A DNA stretch of 29,197 nt from a virus. Both the position numbers and the translations under genes were made by a program. The notes under the pieces are model-generated. The model had not been told where the DNA came from. It ran no database searches and was given only the letters and a program-made list of their open reading frames with translations. The stretch's first letter is position 1. Every line of letters starts with the position of its first letter. Location: IMG/VR virus record IMGVR_UViG_3300009695_000019, positions 1 to 29,197 of that record, one strand, 5' to 3'. Positions 5,713 to 14,255 of the stretch are shown piece after piece.

Positions 5713-5944
5713 TTATTTGCAATGGGGGTTCCGCTTTGTGATGATCGGAACGATTATGGACATGGGCGCTACACAAGTCGCTGCTACAGCTTCCCGCCTT
5801 GATCGCGGCGTTATCGCGCTTGCCGCCGCGATTGCGCTCAACACCGCAAGCGTGCGAGGAACGACGCGACATGACGACCACCATCACGATCAGCACGCAC
5901 TCTTGGCCGGTGAAGGTCGAGACGACCGATCGGTACGGCAATAA
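5699..5944 (+). CDS. Doubtful small frame in the gap before 5871
   Basis: An 81-residue frame from a GTG at 5699 (or from the ATG at 5741) lies over the 158-base gap between 5712 and 5871 and runs 74 bases into the next gene. The middle (GVIALAAAIALNTASV) is apolar, but the end (HDDHHHDQH) looks like an out-of-frame reading of the following gene. It could be real only as a short membrane peptide. Listed so that the gap is accounted for; no other content is seen there apart from the AGGAA ribosome site of the next gene. Confidence 0.2.
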   Translation: MTGDDYLQWGFRFVMIGTIMDMGATQVAATASRLDRGVIALAAAIALNTASVRGTTRHDDHHHDQHALLAGEGRDDRSVRQ

Positions 5945-6146
5945 CGAGCCGGTGACCGAGATGACCACTGTCGAGCCGAACAGCTCGGCGACGGTGTATA
6001 TCTATCAACAGCGCACGGTGACGTTCACCGAACTCTCCCTGCCCGATCAGACGACGCCAACGACCGAGGAATTGCGGGCGGCGGCCGTCGATGCCGGTGA
6101 GATGACCGAGGATGAAGGCGACGCCGGCGATACCTTGAAGGCGTAA
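5871..6146 (+). CDS. Hypothetical beta-rich protein (91 aa)
   Basis: The ATG at 5871 is preceded by GAGGAA about 10 bases away; an in-frame start at 5799 has no such site. Residues 1-55 are Thr/Val-rich and beta-like (TTTITISTHSWPVKVETTDRYG and TVEPNSSATVYIYQQRTVTFTEL). The last 30 residues are acidic. The pattern resembles short conserved proteins often seen next to phage terminase genes, of unknown role and perhaps structural. The gene is followed after only 8 bases by the terL start, within a TTTACCCCGT motif. Confidence 0.6.
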   Translation: MTTTITISTHSWPVKVETTDRYGNNEPVTEMTTVEPNSSATVYIYQQRTVTFTELSLPDQTTPTTEELRAAAVDAGEMTEDEGDAGDTLKA

Positions 6147-6154
6147 TTTACCCC

Positions 6155-7816
6155 GTGCTCGACCGGCCCGCATTCGATTGGAAAAATCCCGATTACGGGC
6201 CGGTCTATGCCGAGCGCGCGCGGCGGCTGCGCGAGATACGCGGGTGGAACGACCCGACGCAATTGATGATGTTGAAGGCATATTACCGGGACAACCCGGC
6301 CGATTTCATCAACGATTGGGGCGTGACCATCGACCCCCGCAACGCCGAAATCGACCAACCCGTCATGGTGCCGTTCCTGCTATTTCCGCGTCAACGCGAG
6401 TGGTGCGAATGGGTTGTGCAGCACTGGCGGGCGCGCTCCCCCGGCCTTAGCGAGAAATCGCGAGATTTCGGCTTGTCGTGGTTGGCCGTCTCGCTCGCCT
6501 CAACGCTTTGCATGTTTAGGCGCGATCTGTCGTTTGGGTTCGGCTCGCGCAAAGAGGAATACGTTGACAAGATCGGCCATCCCAAGAGCCTGTTTTGGAA
6601 AGCCCGCCAGTTCGTCTTGCACGTTCCCGAAGAATTCAACGGGGGGTGGAGCGAGCGCCGCGATAGCGCGCATCTCCGGTTGAGTTTCCCGATCACGGGC
6701 AGCACGATCACCGGCGAGGCGGGCGATAATATCGGGCGCGGCGATCGTCAGTCGATCTATTTTGTCGATGAAGCGGCATACCTTGAACGGCCGCAATTGA
6801 TCGAGGCATCGCTTTCCCAAACGACCAATTGTCGCATCGATATCAGCTCGGCGAACGGCCTCGCCAACCCCTTTGCGGAAAAGCGCCACTCCGGGAAAAT
6901 CGACGTGTTCACGTGCCATTGGCGCGATGACCCGCGCAAGGATGATGCGTGGTATCAAAAACAGAACGATGAACTCGACCCGGTTACCGTCGCCCAAGAA
7001 ATCGACATAAATTATGCGGCGTCGGTTGAGGGCGTGCTGATACCGTCGGCGTGGATACAAGCCGCCGTCGATGCTCATATCAAGCTCGGTTTCGCCCCCA
7101 CGGGAAACAAGCGCGGCGCGATGGACGTTGCCGATGAAGGTAAGGATAAAAACGCCTTCGCGGTCGCGCTCGGCGTGGTGGTCACGCATGTAGAGGAATG
7201 GTCCGGCAAGGGCAGCGATATTTTCGCGAGCACGCAACGGGCGTTCGATGTTGCCGACGCCAACGACGTTGCGGAGTTTCTGTACGACGCCGACGGTCTA
7301 GGTGCCGACGTGCGCGGCAACGCCCGCGTCATCAACGAACAGCGCGCCGAGCGCCAACAATTGACGATCGCGGTCGATGCGTTCCGGGGCAGCGCGGGCG
7401 TTTTCATGCCGATCGCCGAAGACGTGCCGGGCCGGAAAAACGAGGATTTCTTTCAAAATCGCAAGGCGCAATCCTGGTGGTCGCTTCGCCGCCGGTTCTA
7501 CAAGACGTGGCGCGCCGTCGTGCATGGTGATGATTTCGACCCCGACGATTTGATTTCGCTCGATAGCGCCGCGTTGAAAGCCTCCTCCCCTACCGCTCCA
7601 ATGGGGTTGCTCGGCAAGCTCACGATGGAACTCGCGCAACCGACGTACATCAAAAACACGGCGGGCAAGATCGTGGTCGATAAAGCTCCGGCCGGGAGCA
7701 CGGGCGCGAACACGTCGGTCAAGTCGCCGAACCTCGCCGATAGCGTGATGATTTTGTTTGGTCGCGCGCACCGGAAGCCTATGATAGTGAGCGAGGAAGC
7801 CCTTGGGGCGGTATAG
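6155..7816 (+). CDS. terL: Terminase large subunit (packaging ATPase/nuclease)
   Basis: A 553-residue protein from a GTG at 6155. TerL pumps DNA into the prohead with its ATPase and cuts concatemers with an RNase H-like nuclease. A Walker A-like EKSRDFGLSW lies at 100-109 and a Walker B IYFVDEA at 201-207, with catalytic Glu206 after Asp205. Coupling region SSANG lies at 231-235. Nuclease acids are likely Asp324 (GAMDVADEG), Asp378/Asp380 (FLYDADG) and Asp529 (NLADSVMI). Length is normal. The start overlaps TTTACCCCGT, the motif repeated before terS; the nearest ribosome site (GAAGG at 6136) is rather far, so coupling to the previous gene is likely. Confidence 0.93.
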   Translation: MLDRPAFDWKNPDYGPVYAERARRLREIRGWNDPTQLMMLKAYYRDNPADFINDWGVTIDPRNAEIDQPVMVPFLLFPRQREWCEWVVQHWRARSPGLSEKSRDFGLSWLAVSLASTLCMFRRDLSFGFGSRKEEYVDKIGHPKSLFWKARQFVLHVPEEFNGGWSERRDSAHLRLSFPITGSTITGEAGDNIGRGDRQSIYFVDEAAYLERPQLIEASLSQTTNCRIDISSANGLANPFAEKRHSGKIDVFTCHWRDDPRKDDAWYQKQNDELDPVTVAQEIDINYAASVEGVLIPSAWIQAAVDAHIKLGFAPTGNKRGAMDVADEGKDKNAFAVALGVVVTHVEEWSGKGSDIFASTQRAFDVADANDVAEFLYDADGLGADVRGNARVINEQRAERQQLTIAVDAFRGSAGVFMPIAEDVPGRKNEDFFQNRKAQSWWSLRRRFYKTWRAVVHGDDFDPDDLISLDSAALKASSPTAPMGLLGKLTMELAQPTYIKNTAGKIVVDKAPAGSTGANTSVKSPNLADSVMILFGRAHRKPMIVSEEALGAV

Positions 7817-7827
7817 GGGTTAGAATT

Positions 7828-9381
7828 ATGGGGCGCATCCGCGACGCATTGCGAGTTCTGTTCGGTAGCGCGATCGACGTGACGCCGCCGGAGCCGCCCA
7901 AGGTGCCCGGAACCGAAATGCGCGTTAGTCTCACCGCGCTCGCCGAAACGTCGGCGATCAGTGGTCGCGAATTGGTCAACCCGTGGCAGCTCCCGCGCGC
8001 GCCCGATTTCGTGCCCGCCGGGGCTATCGCGATGGACCGTGCGCCCGGCGGCGGGGGTATCAGCAGCATCTACGCATGGGCGGCTGGCGGCGCGTGGAGC
8101 GAGGGTATCGGCTTTCTCGGCTATCCCTACCTCGCCGAGCTTTCGCAGCGCCCGGAATACCGCCGTGTAAGCGAGATTTTCGCCGCCGAGACGACGCGCA
8201 AATGGATAAAATTCAACGGCGACAAGGAACGCATCGACTTGATCGAGGCCGCGATGAAGCGGTTCGATATCCGGGGGCGCTTCCGCCGCGCCGCCGAGCT
8301 TGACGGCTTTTTTGGCCGCGCGCAGATTTTCGTTGATCTTGGTGACCGCGCGAATGCGCCGGAGCTGCAAAAGCCTCTCGTCGCCGCCGCGAAGGTGAGC
8401 GAGGGCAAAATCAAGAATTTCAAGGTGATCGAGCCGTTTTGGTCGTATCCGGGGCAGTATGAGAGCGCGAACCCGCTCGACCCCGATTTCTACACGCCGC
8501 AAATGTGGTACGTCATGGCGACGCAAGTTCACGCGACGCGGCTGTTGACGATCGTCGGGCGCGAGATGCCCGACATGCTGAAACCGGCCTATTCGTTCGG
8601 CGGCCTCTCGCTCTCGCAAATGGTCAAGCCCTACGTCGATAATTGGTTGCGCACGCGCCAATCGGTGAGCGACTTGCTGCACTCGTTTTCAACGATGGTG
8701 CTCGCTACCGACATGGGGACGATCTTGCAGGGCGGCGCGGCGACGAACTTGCTAACGCGGTTGCAGCTTTTCAACCAAACTCGCGACAATCGCGGCGTCA
8801 TGGCGATCAACAAAGAAACCGAGGAACTGACGAACGTCAGCACTCCGCTCGGCACGCTCGACAAGCTCTTGGCGCAATCCCAAGAGCAAATCGCCAGCGT
8901 GTCGGGCATCCCGTTGGTGATCTTGCTCGGCGTCACCCCGTCCGGCCTCAATGCGTCGAGCGACGGCGAGGTTCGCACGTTCTACGCCACGGTTAAATCG
9001 TACCAAGAAAAGACGTTCCGCTCTCCCCTCACGACAATCCTCGATCTGATACAGCTCGACCTTGACGGCAAAATCGACCCGGAAATCACCTTCGAATTCA
9101 TCGACCTTTGGGAGATGAACGAAACCGACAAGGCGGCCGTGCGCAAGAGCGATAGCGATATGGACGTGGCGTATGTCGGGGCTGGCGTCGTGTCGAATGA
9201 GGAAGTTCGCGCGCGCATCGTCCAGGATGAAAACAGCCCGTATTTCGGAATGGAGTTAAGCGAGGATGCGCCGGAGCTTCCCGACGAACCGGCGGATGAA
9301 GAAGAATTGGACGATGATGCGCCGCTAGACGCGGAAGCCGCCCAAGCCGGGGCGGCGGGCAACGCGCCCGAAAAGGCGTAG
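7828..9381 (+). CDS. Portal protein (DUF1073 type)
   Basis: A 517-residue protein forming the DNA-entry ring at one capsid vertex and docking terminase and neck. Recognised by LAELSQRPEYRRVSEIFAAETTRKW, the middle FKVIEPFWSYPGQYESANPLDPDFY, HATRLLTIVGREMPD, and the late segment LLAQSQEQIASVSGIPLVILLGVTPSGLNASSDGE, all typical of DUF1073 portals. The C-terminus is a low-complexity acidic and Ala-rich tail (about 480-517). No fused nuclease (Acb1-like) domain is present, although some DUF1073 relatives carry one. The ribosome site is the AGGGG in GTATAGGGGT just upstream, which also resembles the repeat motif before terS. Confidence 0.9.
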   Translation: MGRIRDALRVLFGSAIDVTPPEPPKVPGTEMRVSLTALAETSAISGRELVNPWQLPRAPDFVPAGAIAMDRAPGGGGISSIYAWAAGGAWSEGIGFLGYPYLAELSQRPEYRRVSEIFAAETTRKWIKFNGDKERIDLIEAAMKRFDIRGRFRRAAELDGFFGRAQIFVDLGDRANAPELQKPLVAAAKVSEGKIKNFKVIEPFWSYPGQYESANPLDPDFYTPQMWYVMATQVHATRLLTIVGREMPDMLKPAYSFGGLSLSQMVKPYVDNWLRTRQSVSDLLHSFSTMVLATDMGTILQGGAATNLLTRLQLFNQTRDNRGVMAINKETEELTNVSTPLGTLDKLLAQSQEQIASVSGIPLVILLGVTPSGLNASSDGEVRTFYATVKSYQEKTFRSPLTTILDLIQLDLDGKIDPEITFEFIDLWEMNETDKAAVRKSDSDMDVAYVGAGVVSNEEVRARIVQDENSPYFGMELSEDAPELPDEPADEEELDDDAPLDAEAAQAGAAGNAPEKA

Positions 9382-9385
9382 GACC

Positions 9386-10240
9386 GTGACTATCGCGCCC
9401 AAGCGGCGATCGGTGCGTACACTGGCGGCCGGGCGGCGGCTGATCGAGCACGCCGAGCGCACCGGCCCTATCGAGCTGCGCGCGGTGCGCCCGTCGGCGG
9501 CCGTGCGAGCGGCCTATCAAGCGCGGCTCGACCGCGAGATAGCCGAGATGCACCGTTCCATCGTCTATTGGGTTTCGGCGCGCTACCGGGCGAACACGCC
9601 TGAAATCGCGCTCGACGCCTCCCCCGCTCGCGAGCTGCGCGCGGCGATGCGAAAGCTCGGTCGCCGGTGGTTGTCGAAATTCGATGATCTAGCCCCCAAG
9701 CTCGCGCAGTATTTCGCGACGGCCGCCGGCGAGCGCGTTGACGGTGAGCTGTCCAAGATGCTGCGCGATGCCGGGTTCACGGTGAAATTCAAGATGACCA
9801 AGGCGCAAAACGACGCCTATCAAGCGGTCATCGGCGAGAATGTCGGGCTGATCAAATCGGTGGCGCAAAAGCATCTCACCGATGTTGAGGGCGCGGTGAT
9901 GCGCTCAGTTCAAGAGGGCCGCGATCTAGCCACGCTCACCAAGACGCTACAGGAAAATTACGGGGTCACGCGCCGCCGCGCCGAGACGATCGCGCGCAGT
10001 CAGAACAACATGGCGACGGCGACGCTCACGCGCACCCGGCAAAAAGAGCTTGGCATCCGCAAAGCGAAATGGCTTCACTCGGCGGGCGGCCGGAAGCCGC
10101 GCCCGGAGCACGTCGCATTTTCCGGCAAGCTGTACGAAATCGACAAGGGCGCATTCCTTGAAGGCAAATGGACATGGCCGGGGCGTGAGATAAATTGTCG
10201 GTGCGTTTCGGTGCCGATCGTTCCGGGCTTTGACGATTAG
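9386..10240 (+). CDS. Minor head protein, Mu gpF / SPP1 gp7 family
   Basis: A 284-residue protein from a GTG four bases after the portal stop. Members of this head-morphogenesis family sit with the portal inside the prohead and help DNA delivery. The conserved C-terminal core is clear: AVMRSVQEGRDLATLTKTLQ, then VTRRRAETIARSQNNMATATLTRTR. It is followed by WLHSAGGRKPRPEHVAFSGKLY and GREINCRCVSVPI; the final Cys-x-Cys with the earlier His is a family hallmark thought to bind metal. The N-terminal 100 residues are basic and helical. The position directly after portal is the usual one. Confidence 0.9.
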   Translation: MTIAPKRRSVRTLAAGRRLIEHAERTGPIELRAVRPSAAVRAAYQARLDREIAEMHRSIVYWVSARYRANTPEIALDASPARELRAAMRKLGRRWLSKFDDLAPKLAQYFATAAGERVDGELSKMLRDAGFTVKFKMTKAQNDAYQAVIGENVGLIKSVAQKHLTDVEGAVMRSVQEGRDLATLTKTLQENYGVTRRRAETIARSQNNMATATLTRTRQKELGIRKAKWLHSAGGRKPRPEHVAFSGKLYEIDKGAFLEGKWTWPGREINCRCVSVPIVPGFDD

Positions 10241-10287
10241 CCGATCTGCGCTATCCCCTCCCCTGTTAATCATGTGGGGGCCGCGAC

Positions 10288-10971
10288 GTGCCGAACTCAA
10301 CGCTGGTCGATCTGGTCAAGATCATCATTACGAACACCGGCACCGGCACGCTACAGCTCGGCGCGCCCGTCCAGGCATTCCGGGGCGTCGATGCGCTCAC
10401 CGACGGCGAGACGTACAGCTACTCGATACAGCAAGGCGCGAATTATGAGGTAGGGCAAGGCGTCTATAGCCTTGCCGATACGACCTTGACGCGCGGCGTG
10501 ATCGTGTCGAGCTATGGCAACACCGCCATCCCCTTGTCGCCGAATGCCGTCGTTGCCTTCCCGGCGCTGGCGGGCGATTTCCAAATCCCCGGCCCTCCCG
10601 GTGCGCCCGGCAATCCCGGCAATCCCGGTGACGCCGGCCCGCCAGGGTCACCGGGCGCGGGCATCAATATGCCGGTGGTTGCCAAAGCCGCAAATTATAC
10701 GATCGCGGTTGTCGATGCGAACACCTATCTCCGGTTCACGGCGGCGGGAGCCGTTACGCTCACCATCCCGACGAACGTCACGGCGGCGATACCGATCGCT
10801 TCCGTAATCGCGATCGAGCAAGCCGGGACGGGCGTCGTCACCGTAGCGGGCGCGGGAGGCGTAACCGTCAATTGTCGGGGCGGCGTCACCGCCACGGCCG
10901 GGCAATATGCAGTCATGCAGCTCAAAAAAGTCGATACCGATGTTTGGACCGTGCTAGGCGACGTGGCATGA
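10288..10971 (+). CDS. Collagen-like head fibre/decoration protein
   Basis: A 227-residue protein from a GTG with GGGGG upstream. Residues 1-98 are a beta-rich head (TNTGTGTLQLGAPVQAF, LTDGETYSYSIQQG). Residues 102-125 are eight Gly-x-y triplets (GPPGAPGNPGNPGDAG...) able to form a collagen-like triple helix. Residues 130-227 are a beta-rich C-domain with AVTLTIPTN and GQYAVMQLKKV. A trimeric surface fibre on the head is likely, given its place between the gp7-like protein and the prohead protease. An N-terminal domain of this type occurs in other phage fibre proteins. Its leader contains TCCCCTCCCCTG, shared with the gene at 14256. Confidence 0.7.
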   Translation: MPNSTLVDLVKIIITNTGTGTLQLGAPVQAFRGVDALTDGETYSYSIQQGANYEVGQGVYSLADTTLTRGVIVSSYGNTAIPLSPNAVVAFPALAGDFQIPGPPGAPGNPGNPGDAGPPGSPGAGINMPVVAKAANYTIAVVDANTYLRFTAAGAVTLTIPTNVTAAIPIASVIAIEQAGTGVVTVAGAGGVTVNCRGGVTATAGQYAVMQLKKVDTDVWTVLGDVA

Positions 10972-12368
10972 CCGTGATCAGCTCGACCCGCGCATTGATG
11001 GCGCTTGACCGCCGCCCCGATCGGATGGCGACGGTGGCGCTCGACAAGAAATCGGTGCGGTCGATCGACCGCGACGGCCGGTTGCATATCGCGCTGTCGA
11101 ATATCAGCAAGGCGACGGTTGACCCCTATTACGGGCATGAAATCCCCGACGGCGAAGCGCTCGACCTAGACCCCGACAAAATTTATTATTTGCTGCGCGA
11201 CCCCGATGAACTCGCGAAGGGCGCGCCGACTTTTAATAATTTGCCGATCCTCGCCGAGCATATTCCGGTGAGCGCGGAAGCGCCGCAACAGGAACTCGTC
11301 ATCGGCTCTACGGGCACCGATGCCGCATTCGCCCTCCCCTACCTCCAAAATTCGGCGGTAATTTGGGTTCAAGATGCAATCGATGATATCGAAGCGGAAA
11401 TTAAGAAAGAGTGGTCATGCGGATATTATTATCGTGCGGAGATGACGCCCGGTAATTTTAATGGCTTGCGTTTCGATGGGATTATGCGAGATATCGTCGG
11501 TAACCATGTTGCTTTGGTCGATGAAGGTCGGGCCGGGCCTGACGTGGTTGTCGGGGATAGTATGCCGAAGGGGCTAACGATGCTGAAATCACGTCGCGCT
11601 TTGATGCTAAATGGGGCGCTCGCCGCCTTCCTCGCGCCGAAGCTCGCGCAGGATGCCAAGCTTGATCTTTCCGGCGTGCTCGCCGGGGTCAACGCAAAGA
11701 CGCTCCCGAAGACGGGCAAGGCGCTCGCGACCAAGATCGTTGCGGCAACCAAGGGCAAGCTCGCGCAAGACGAAACGCTCGACGCCGATGACGTGGTGAA
11801 GGTCATCGCGGCCGTCCAGGGCGTCACCGACGTTCCGGCCGAAGACGACGAGATGGACGCCGAAGACGGCGACGCCGACAAGCCCGCCGTCGATGCCGAC
11901 GATGACGTGGTTGCAAAATTGATGGCGTTTCTCGACGGCAAGCTGTCTGACGAAGATATGGCATCGCTCGGCGAAATCGTCGGGGGCACCGCCGCCGACG
12001 AAGAACCCGACGCCCCTCCCGGTGGTCGCAAGCCCGGCGACGTGCCCGCCAAGCCCGCGATGGACGCGGCGGCCATTTCGCGCAAGATCGGCACCACCGT
12101 CGCCGAGATGCGCCAAGCCGAGCGCGACGTTGCGCCGATCATCGGCGAGGTCAAGATTGCCGTCGATAGCGCGGCGGCGATCTACAAGCTCGCGCTCGAC
12201 CACGCAAAGGTCGATATCAAGGGGGTTCACCCGTCGGCGTATCGCGCGATGGTGGCGATGCTCCCCAAGGGCGACGATGCCAAGCCGCCGCTCGCGCTCG
12301 ACCACGCGACCGTCGCGGGGGATTTCGCCAAGCGCTTCCCGGAAGCCAACACCTTGATCGTGTCGTAA
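10968..12368 (+). CDS. Prohead protease/scaffold (DUF2213 type)
   Basis: A 466-residue protein. The ATG at 10968 overlaps the upstream stop (ATGA); an earlier in-frame start at 10872 lies inside the neighbour and is rejected. Residues 20-190 match DUF2213: LHIALSNISKATVDPYYGHEI, FNNLPILAEHIPVSAEAP, then IKKEWSCGYYYRAEMTPG and GNHVALVDEGRAGPDVVVGD, with a likely Ser/His catalytic pair in the last two. Residues 240-466 are Lys/Asp/Ala-rich and helical, as in a scaffold, with very acidic stretches. It would build and then mature the prohead. Codons at 11160-11530 are more A+T-rich than the rest of the gene. Confidence 0.85.
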   Translation: MTVISSTRALMALDRRPDRMATVALDKKSVRSIDRDGRLHIALSNISKATVDPYYGHEIPDGEALDLDPDKIYYLLRDPDELAKGAPTFNNLPILAEHIPVSAEAPQQELVIGSTGTDAAFALPYLQNSAVIWVQDAIDDIEAEIKKEWSCGYYYRAEMTPGNFNGLRFDGIMRDIVGNHVALVDEGRAGPDVVVGDSMPKGLTMLKSRRALMLNGALAAFLAPKLAQDAKLDLSGVLAGVNAKTLPKTGKALATKIVAATKGKLAQDETLDADDVVKVIAAVQGVTDVPAEDDEMDAEDGDADKPAVDADDDVVAKLMAFLDGKLSDEDMASLGEIVGGTAADEEPDAPPGGRKPGDVPAKPAMDAAAISRKIGTTVAEMRQAERDVAPIIGEVKIAVDSAAAIYKLALDHAKVDIKGVHPSAYRAMVAMLPKGDDAKPPLALDHATVAGDFAKRFPEANTLIVS

Positions 12369-12381
12369 GGGGATAATTTCG

Positions 12382-13095
12382 ATGAGCGGTTTTCAGAAGA
12401 CGGTCAACACCGACCCGGCCCCCGCGATCGAGGGCGATTTCGCCAGTGCGGACCCTTGGGCGTCGTTGCTGGCGGGAGCCGGTGCGCTCACGGCGGGCGC
12501 GCTCGGCGTCATCATCGGGCGGTTCGCCCGCGCGCGGAACGACAACGGCACCGTGACCAACGGCCATCCGGGCGTCGCGTGCCGCGTCGGTTTCGTCACG
12601 CGCCATAACCCCGCGCTGATCGTCCCTTTCCTTGCCGAAAGTTCGATGACGATTTCGCCCGGCCTCGATATGACGATGCACGACGCGGGTGCGTTCTGGT
12701 GCCGCTTCGCGGCGGGCGCGGCGATCGGTCAAAAGGTGTTCGCGAACTATGCCGACGGCACCGCTATCGCGGGCACGGCCGGGGCACCGCCGACCGGAGC
12801 GGTGGTCACGGCCTCCACGAACACGAACAACGTGCTCACCGTTACCGGCGTCACGTCGGGCGCGCTGGCGGTTGGTGACCCGGTTTCGGGCACTGGTATT
12901 CCGGCGGGCGCGTACATCACCGCGCTCGGCACGGGCACCGGCGGCGTCGGCACCTATACGCTTTCGGCCGCGACCACCGCGACCGCGACCGGCGTGACGG
13001 TGACTGCGCTCGGCGCGAGCGAAACGCAATTCACCGTTCATTCGACGGCGGCGAACGGCGAGCTGGCGAAAATCGCCAGCCGCGCCGTGTACTAA
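12382..13095 (+). CDS. Head cement/decoration protein with an inserted beta module
   Basis: A 237-residue protein with AAGGGGA upstream. Residues 1-130 and 210-237 resemble phage structural cement proteins that stabilise the capsid: IGRFARARNDNGTVTN, AFWCRFAAGAAIGQKVFANYADG, and the tail FTVHSTAANGELAKIAS. Between them, residues 150-208 hold a Thr/Gly-rich module (LTVTGVTSGALAVGDPVSGT, then AGAYITALGTGTGGVGTY). The same kind of module is inserted in the tail sheath of this phage. It lies immediately before the major capsid gene, which is the usual position. Confidence 0.8.
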   Translation: MSGFQKTVNTDPAPAIEGDFASADPWASLLAGAGALTAGALGVIIGRFARARNDNGTVTNGHPGVACRVGFVTRHNPALIVPFLAESSMTISPGLDMTMHDAGAFWCRFAAGAAIGQKVFANYADGTAIAGTAGAPPTGAVVTASTNTNNVLTVTGVTSGALAVGDPVSGTGIPAGAYITALGTGTGGVGTYTLSAATTATATGVTVTALGASETQFTVHSTAANGELAKIASRAVY

Positions 13096-13111
13096 GCGAG
13101 GGGCAACGAAC

Positions 13112-14179
13112 ATGCGTCGTGAAGAAATCGATATCCTTGCCGCTCGCGGCATCATCCCGGCAATGGCAATGGATGCCCTTTTGCGGATGGAATATGTCGG
13201 CATGACCGGCCGCGTCGAGGATGCAATGCCTTGGCGTCAGAACTTTCAGCTCGCGATGGACGCGCAGCCGACGTTGATCACGGCACCGAATGCGGGCATC
13301 CCCGCGTTCCTGACGAACATGATCGACCCGGAAGTCATTCGCATCCTGGTTGCCCCGATGCGCGCCGCCGAGATTTACGGCGAGACGAAAAAGGGCACTT
13401 GGACCGATCTTTCGGCGCAGTTCCCCGTGATCGAGGCGACCGGCGAAACGTCGAGCTATGGCGATTTCAACAACAACGGCTCGACCGGCGCGAACGTCAA
13501 TTGGGTTGCGCGTCAATCGTACCATTTCCAGACCGTAAGCCAGTGGGGCGAGCGCGAGCTTGAAATGTATGGCGTCGCCAAGATCAATTACGCGAGCGAA
13601 ATCAACGTCTCGTCGGCGCTTGTGCTGAACAAGTTCCTGAACAAGTCGTATTTCTTCGGCGTCGGGCTGCTCGCCAATTATGGCGGCATCAACGACCCGT
13701 CGCTTATCGCGCCGATCATGCCGAGCACCAAGATCGCGGGCGGCGTGTCGTGGGATAATGCGACCGCGCAAGAAATCTATAACGACGTGCTCGCGCTGTT
13801 CGGGCAGCTCCAAACCCAAATGGCGGGCTTGGTGCCCGATATGGACGTCAAGATGACGCTCGCGCTCTCGCCGGTGAAGGCCGTGCAGCTCAAGCGCGTG
13901 TCGATCTACAACGTCACCGCCGAAGAAACGATCAAGGGGAATTTTCCGAACCTCACGATCAAGACGGCACCGGAGTTTTCGACCCAGGCCGGGGAGCTTA
14001 TGCAGCTCGTCTTGGACGAGGTTGACGGCACGCGCACGACCTATTCGGCCTTTACCGAAAAGATGCGCGCGCATCCGGTCATTCCCGATATGTCGAGCTG
14101 GAAACAGAAAAAGAGCGCCGGCACGTGGGGCACGATCATCCGTCGCCCGATCTGCATCGCGCAGATGCTCGGCATCTGA
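13112..14179 (+). CDS. Major capsid protein (DUF2184 type)
   Basis: A 355-residue protein expected to have the HK97 fold and make up the icosahedral shell. Typical family segments are FLTNMIDPEVIRILVAPMRAAE, GTWTDLSAQFPVIEATG, the variant loop SSYGDFNNNGSTGANVNWV, and a C-terminal IRRPICIAQMLGI. The N-terminus (REEIDILAARGIIPAMAMDALL) has no obvious long scaffold-like prodomain, in keeping with a separate scaffold in the previous gene. It starts with a GAGGGG site upstream and is followed by a stable hairpin at 14192. Confidence 0.88.
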   Translation: MRREEIDILAARGIIPAMAMDALLRMEYVGMTGRVEDAMPWRQNFQLAMDAQPTLITAPNAGIPAFLTNMIDPEVIRILVAPMRAAEIYGETKKGTWTDLSAQFPVIEATGETSSYGDFNNNGSTGANVNWVARQSYHFQTVSQWGERELEMYGVAKINYASEINVSSALVLNKFLNKSYFFGVGLLANYGGINDPSLIAPIMPSTKIAGGVSWDNATAQEIYNDVLALFGQLQTQMAGLVPDMDVKMTLALSPVKAVQLKRVSIYNVTAEETIKGNFPNLTIKTAPEFSTQAGELMQLVLDEVDGTRTTYSAFTEKMRAHPVIPDMSSWKQKKSAGTWGTIIRRPICIAQMLGI

Positions 14180-14191
14180 TTTCGTCGCGAC

Positions 14192-14213
14192 CGGGCCGCT
14201 CTAGGGCGGCCCG
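14192..14213 (+). terminator. Hairpin after the capsid gene, possible terminator or RNA-processing site
   Basis: An 8-bp perfect stem, CGGGCCGC (14192-14199) with GCGGCCCG (14206-14213), around a 6-base loop. It lies 13 bases after the capsid stop. A short TTT follows at 14222-14224 but no strong T-run, so partial termination or mRNA protection is likely. Confidence 0.5.
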
Positions 14214-14255
14214 CAAGCGTCTTTCCCCTCCCCTGCCCCAACGATCGAGGTTCAC

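Noticed and set aside
5709-5741. 10-aa frame with an ATGA overlap before 5741
   Set aside because: Too short and not followed by a convincing gene; likely chance.
7498-8682. 394-aa minus-strand frame
   Set aside because: It lies antisense to terL and portal, both clearly coding, and reads as Arg/His-rich shadow sequence typical of GC-rich genes.
12217-13203. 328-aa minus-strand frame across protease end and cement
   Set aside because: Opposes two well-supported genes and is rich in Arg/Gly shadow residues.
13031-14074. 347-aa minus-strand frame
   Set aside because: Antisense to the major capsid gene with its strong family pattern; no ribosome site and shadow-like composition.
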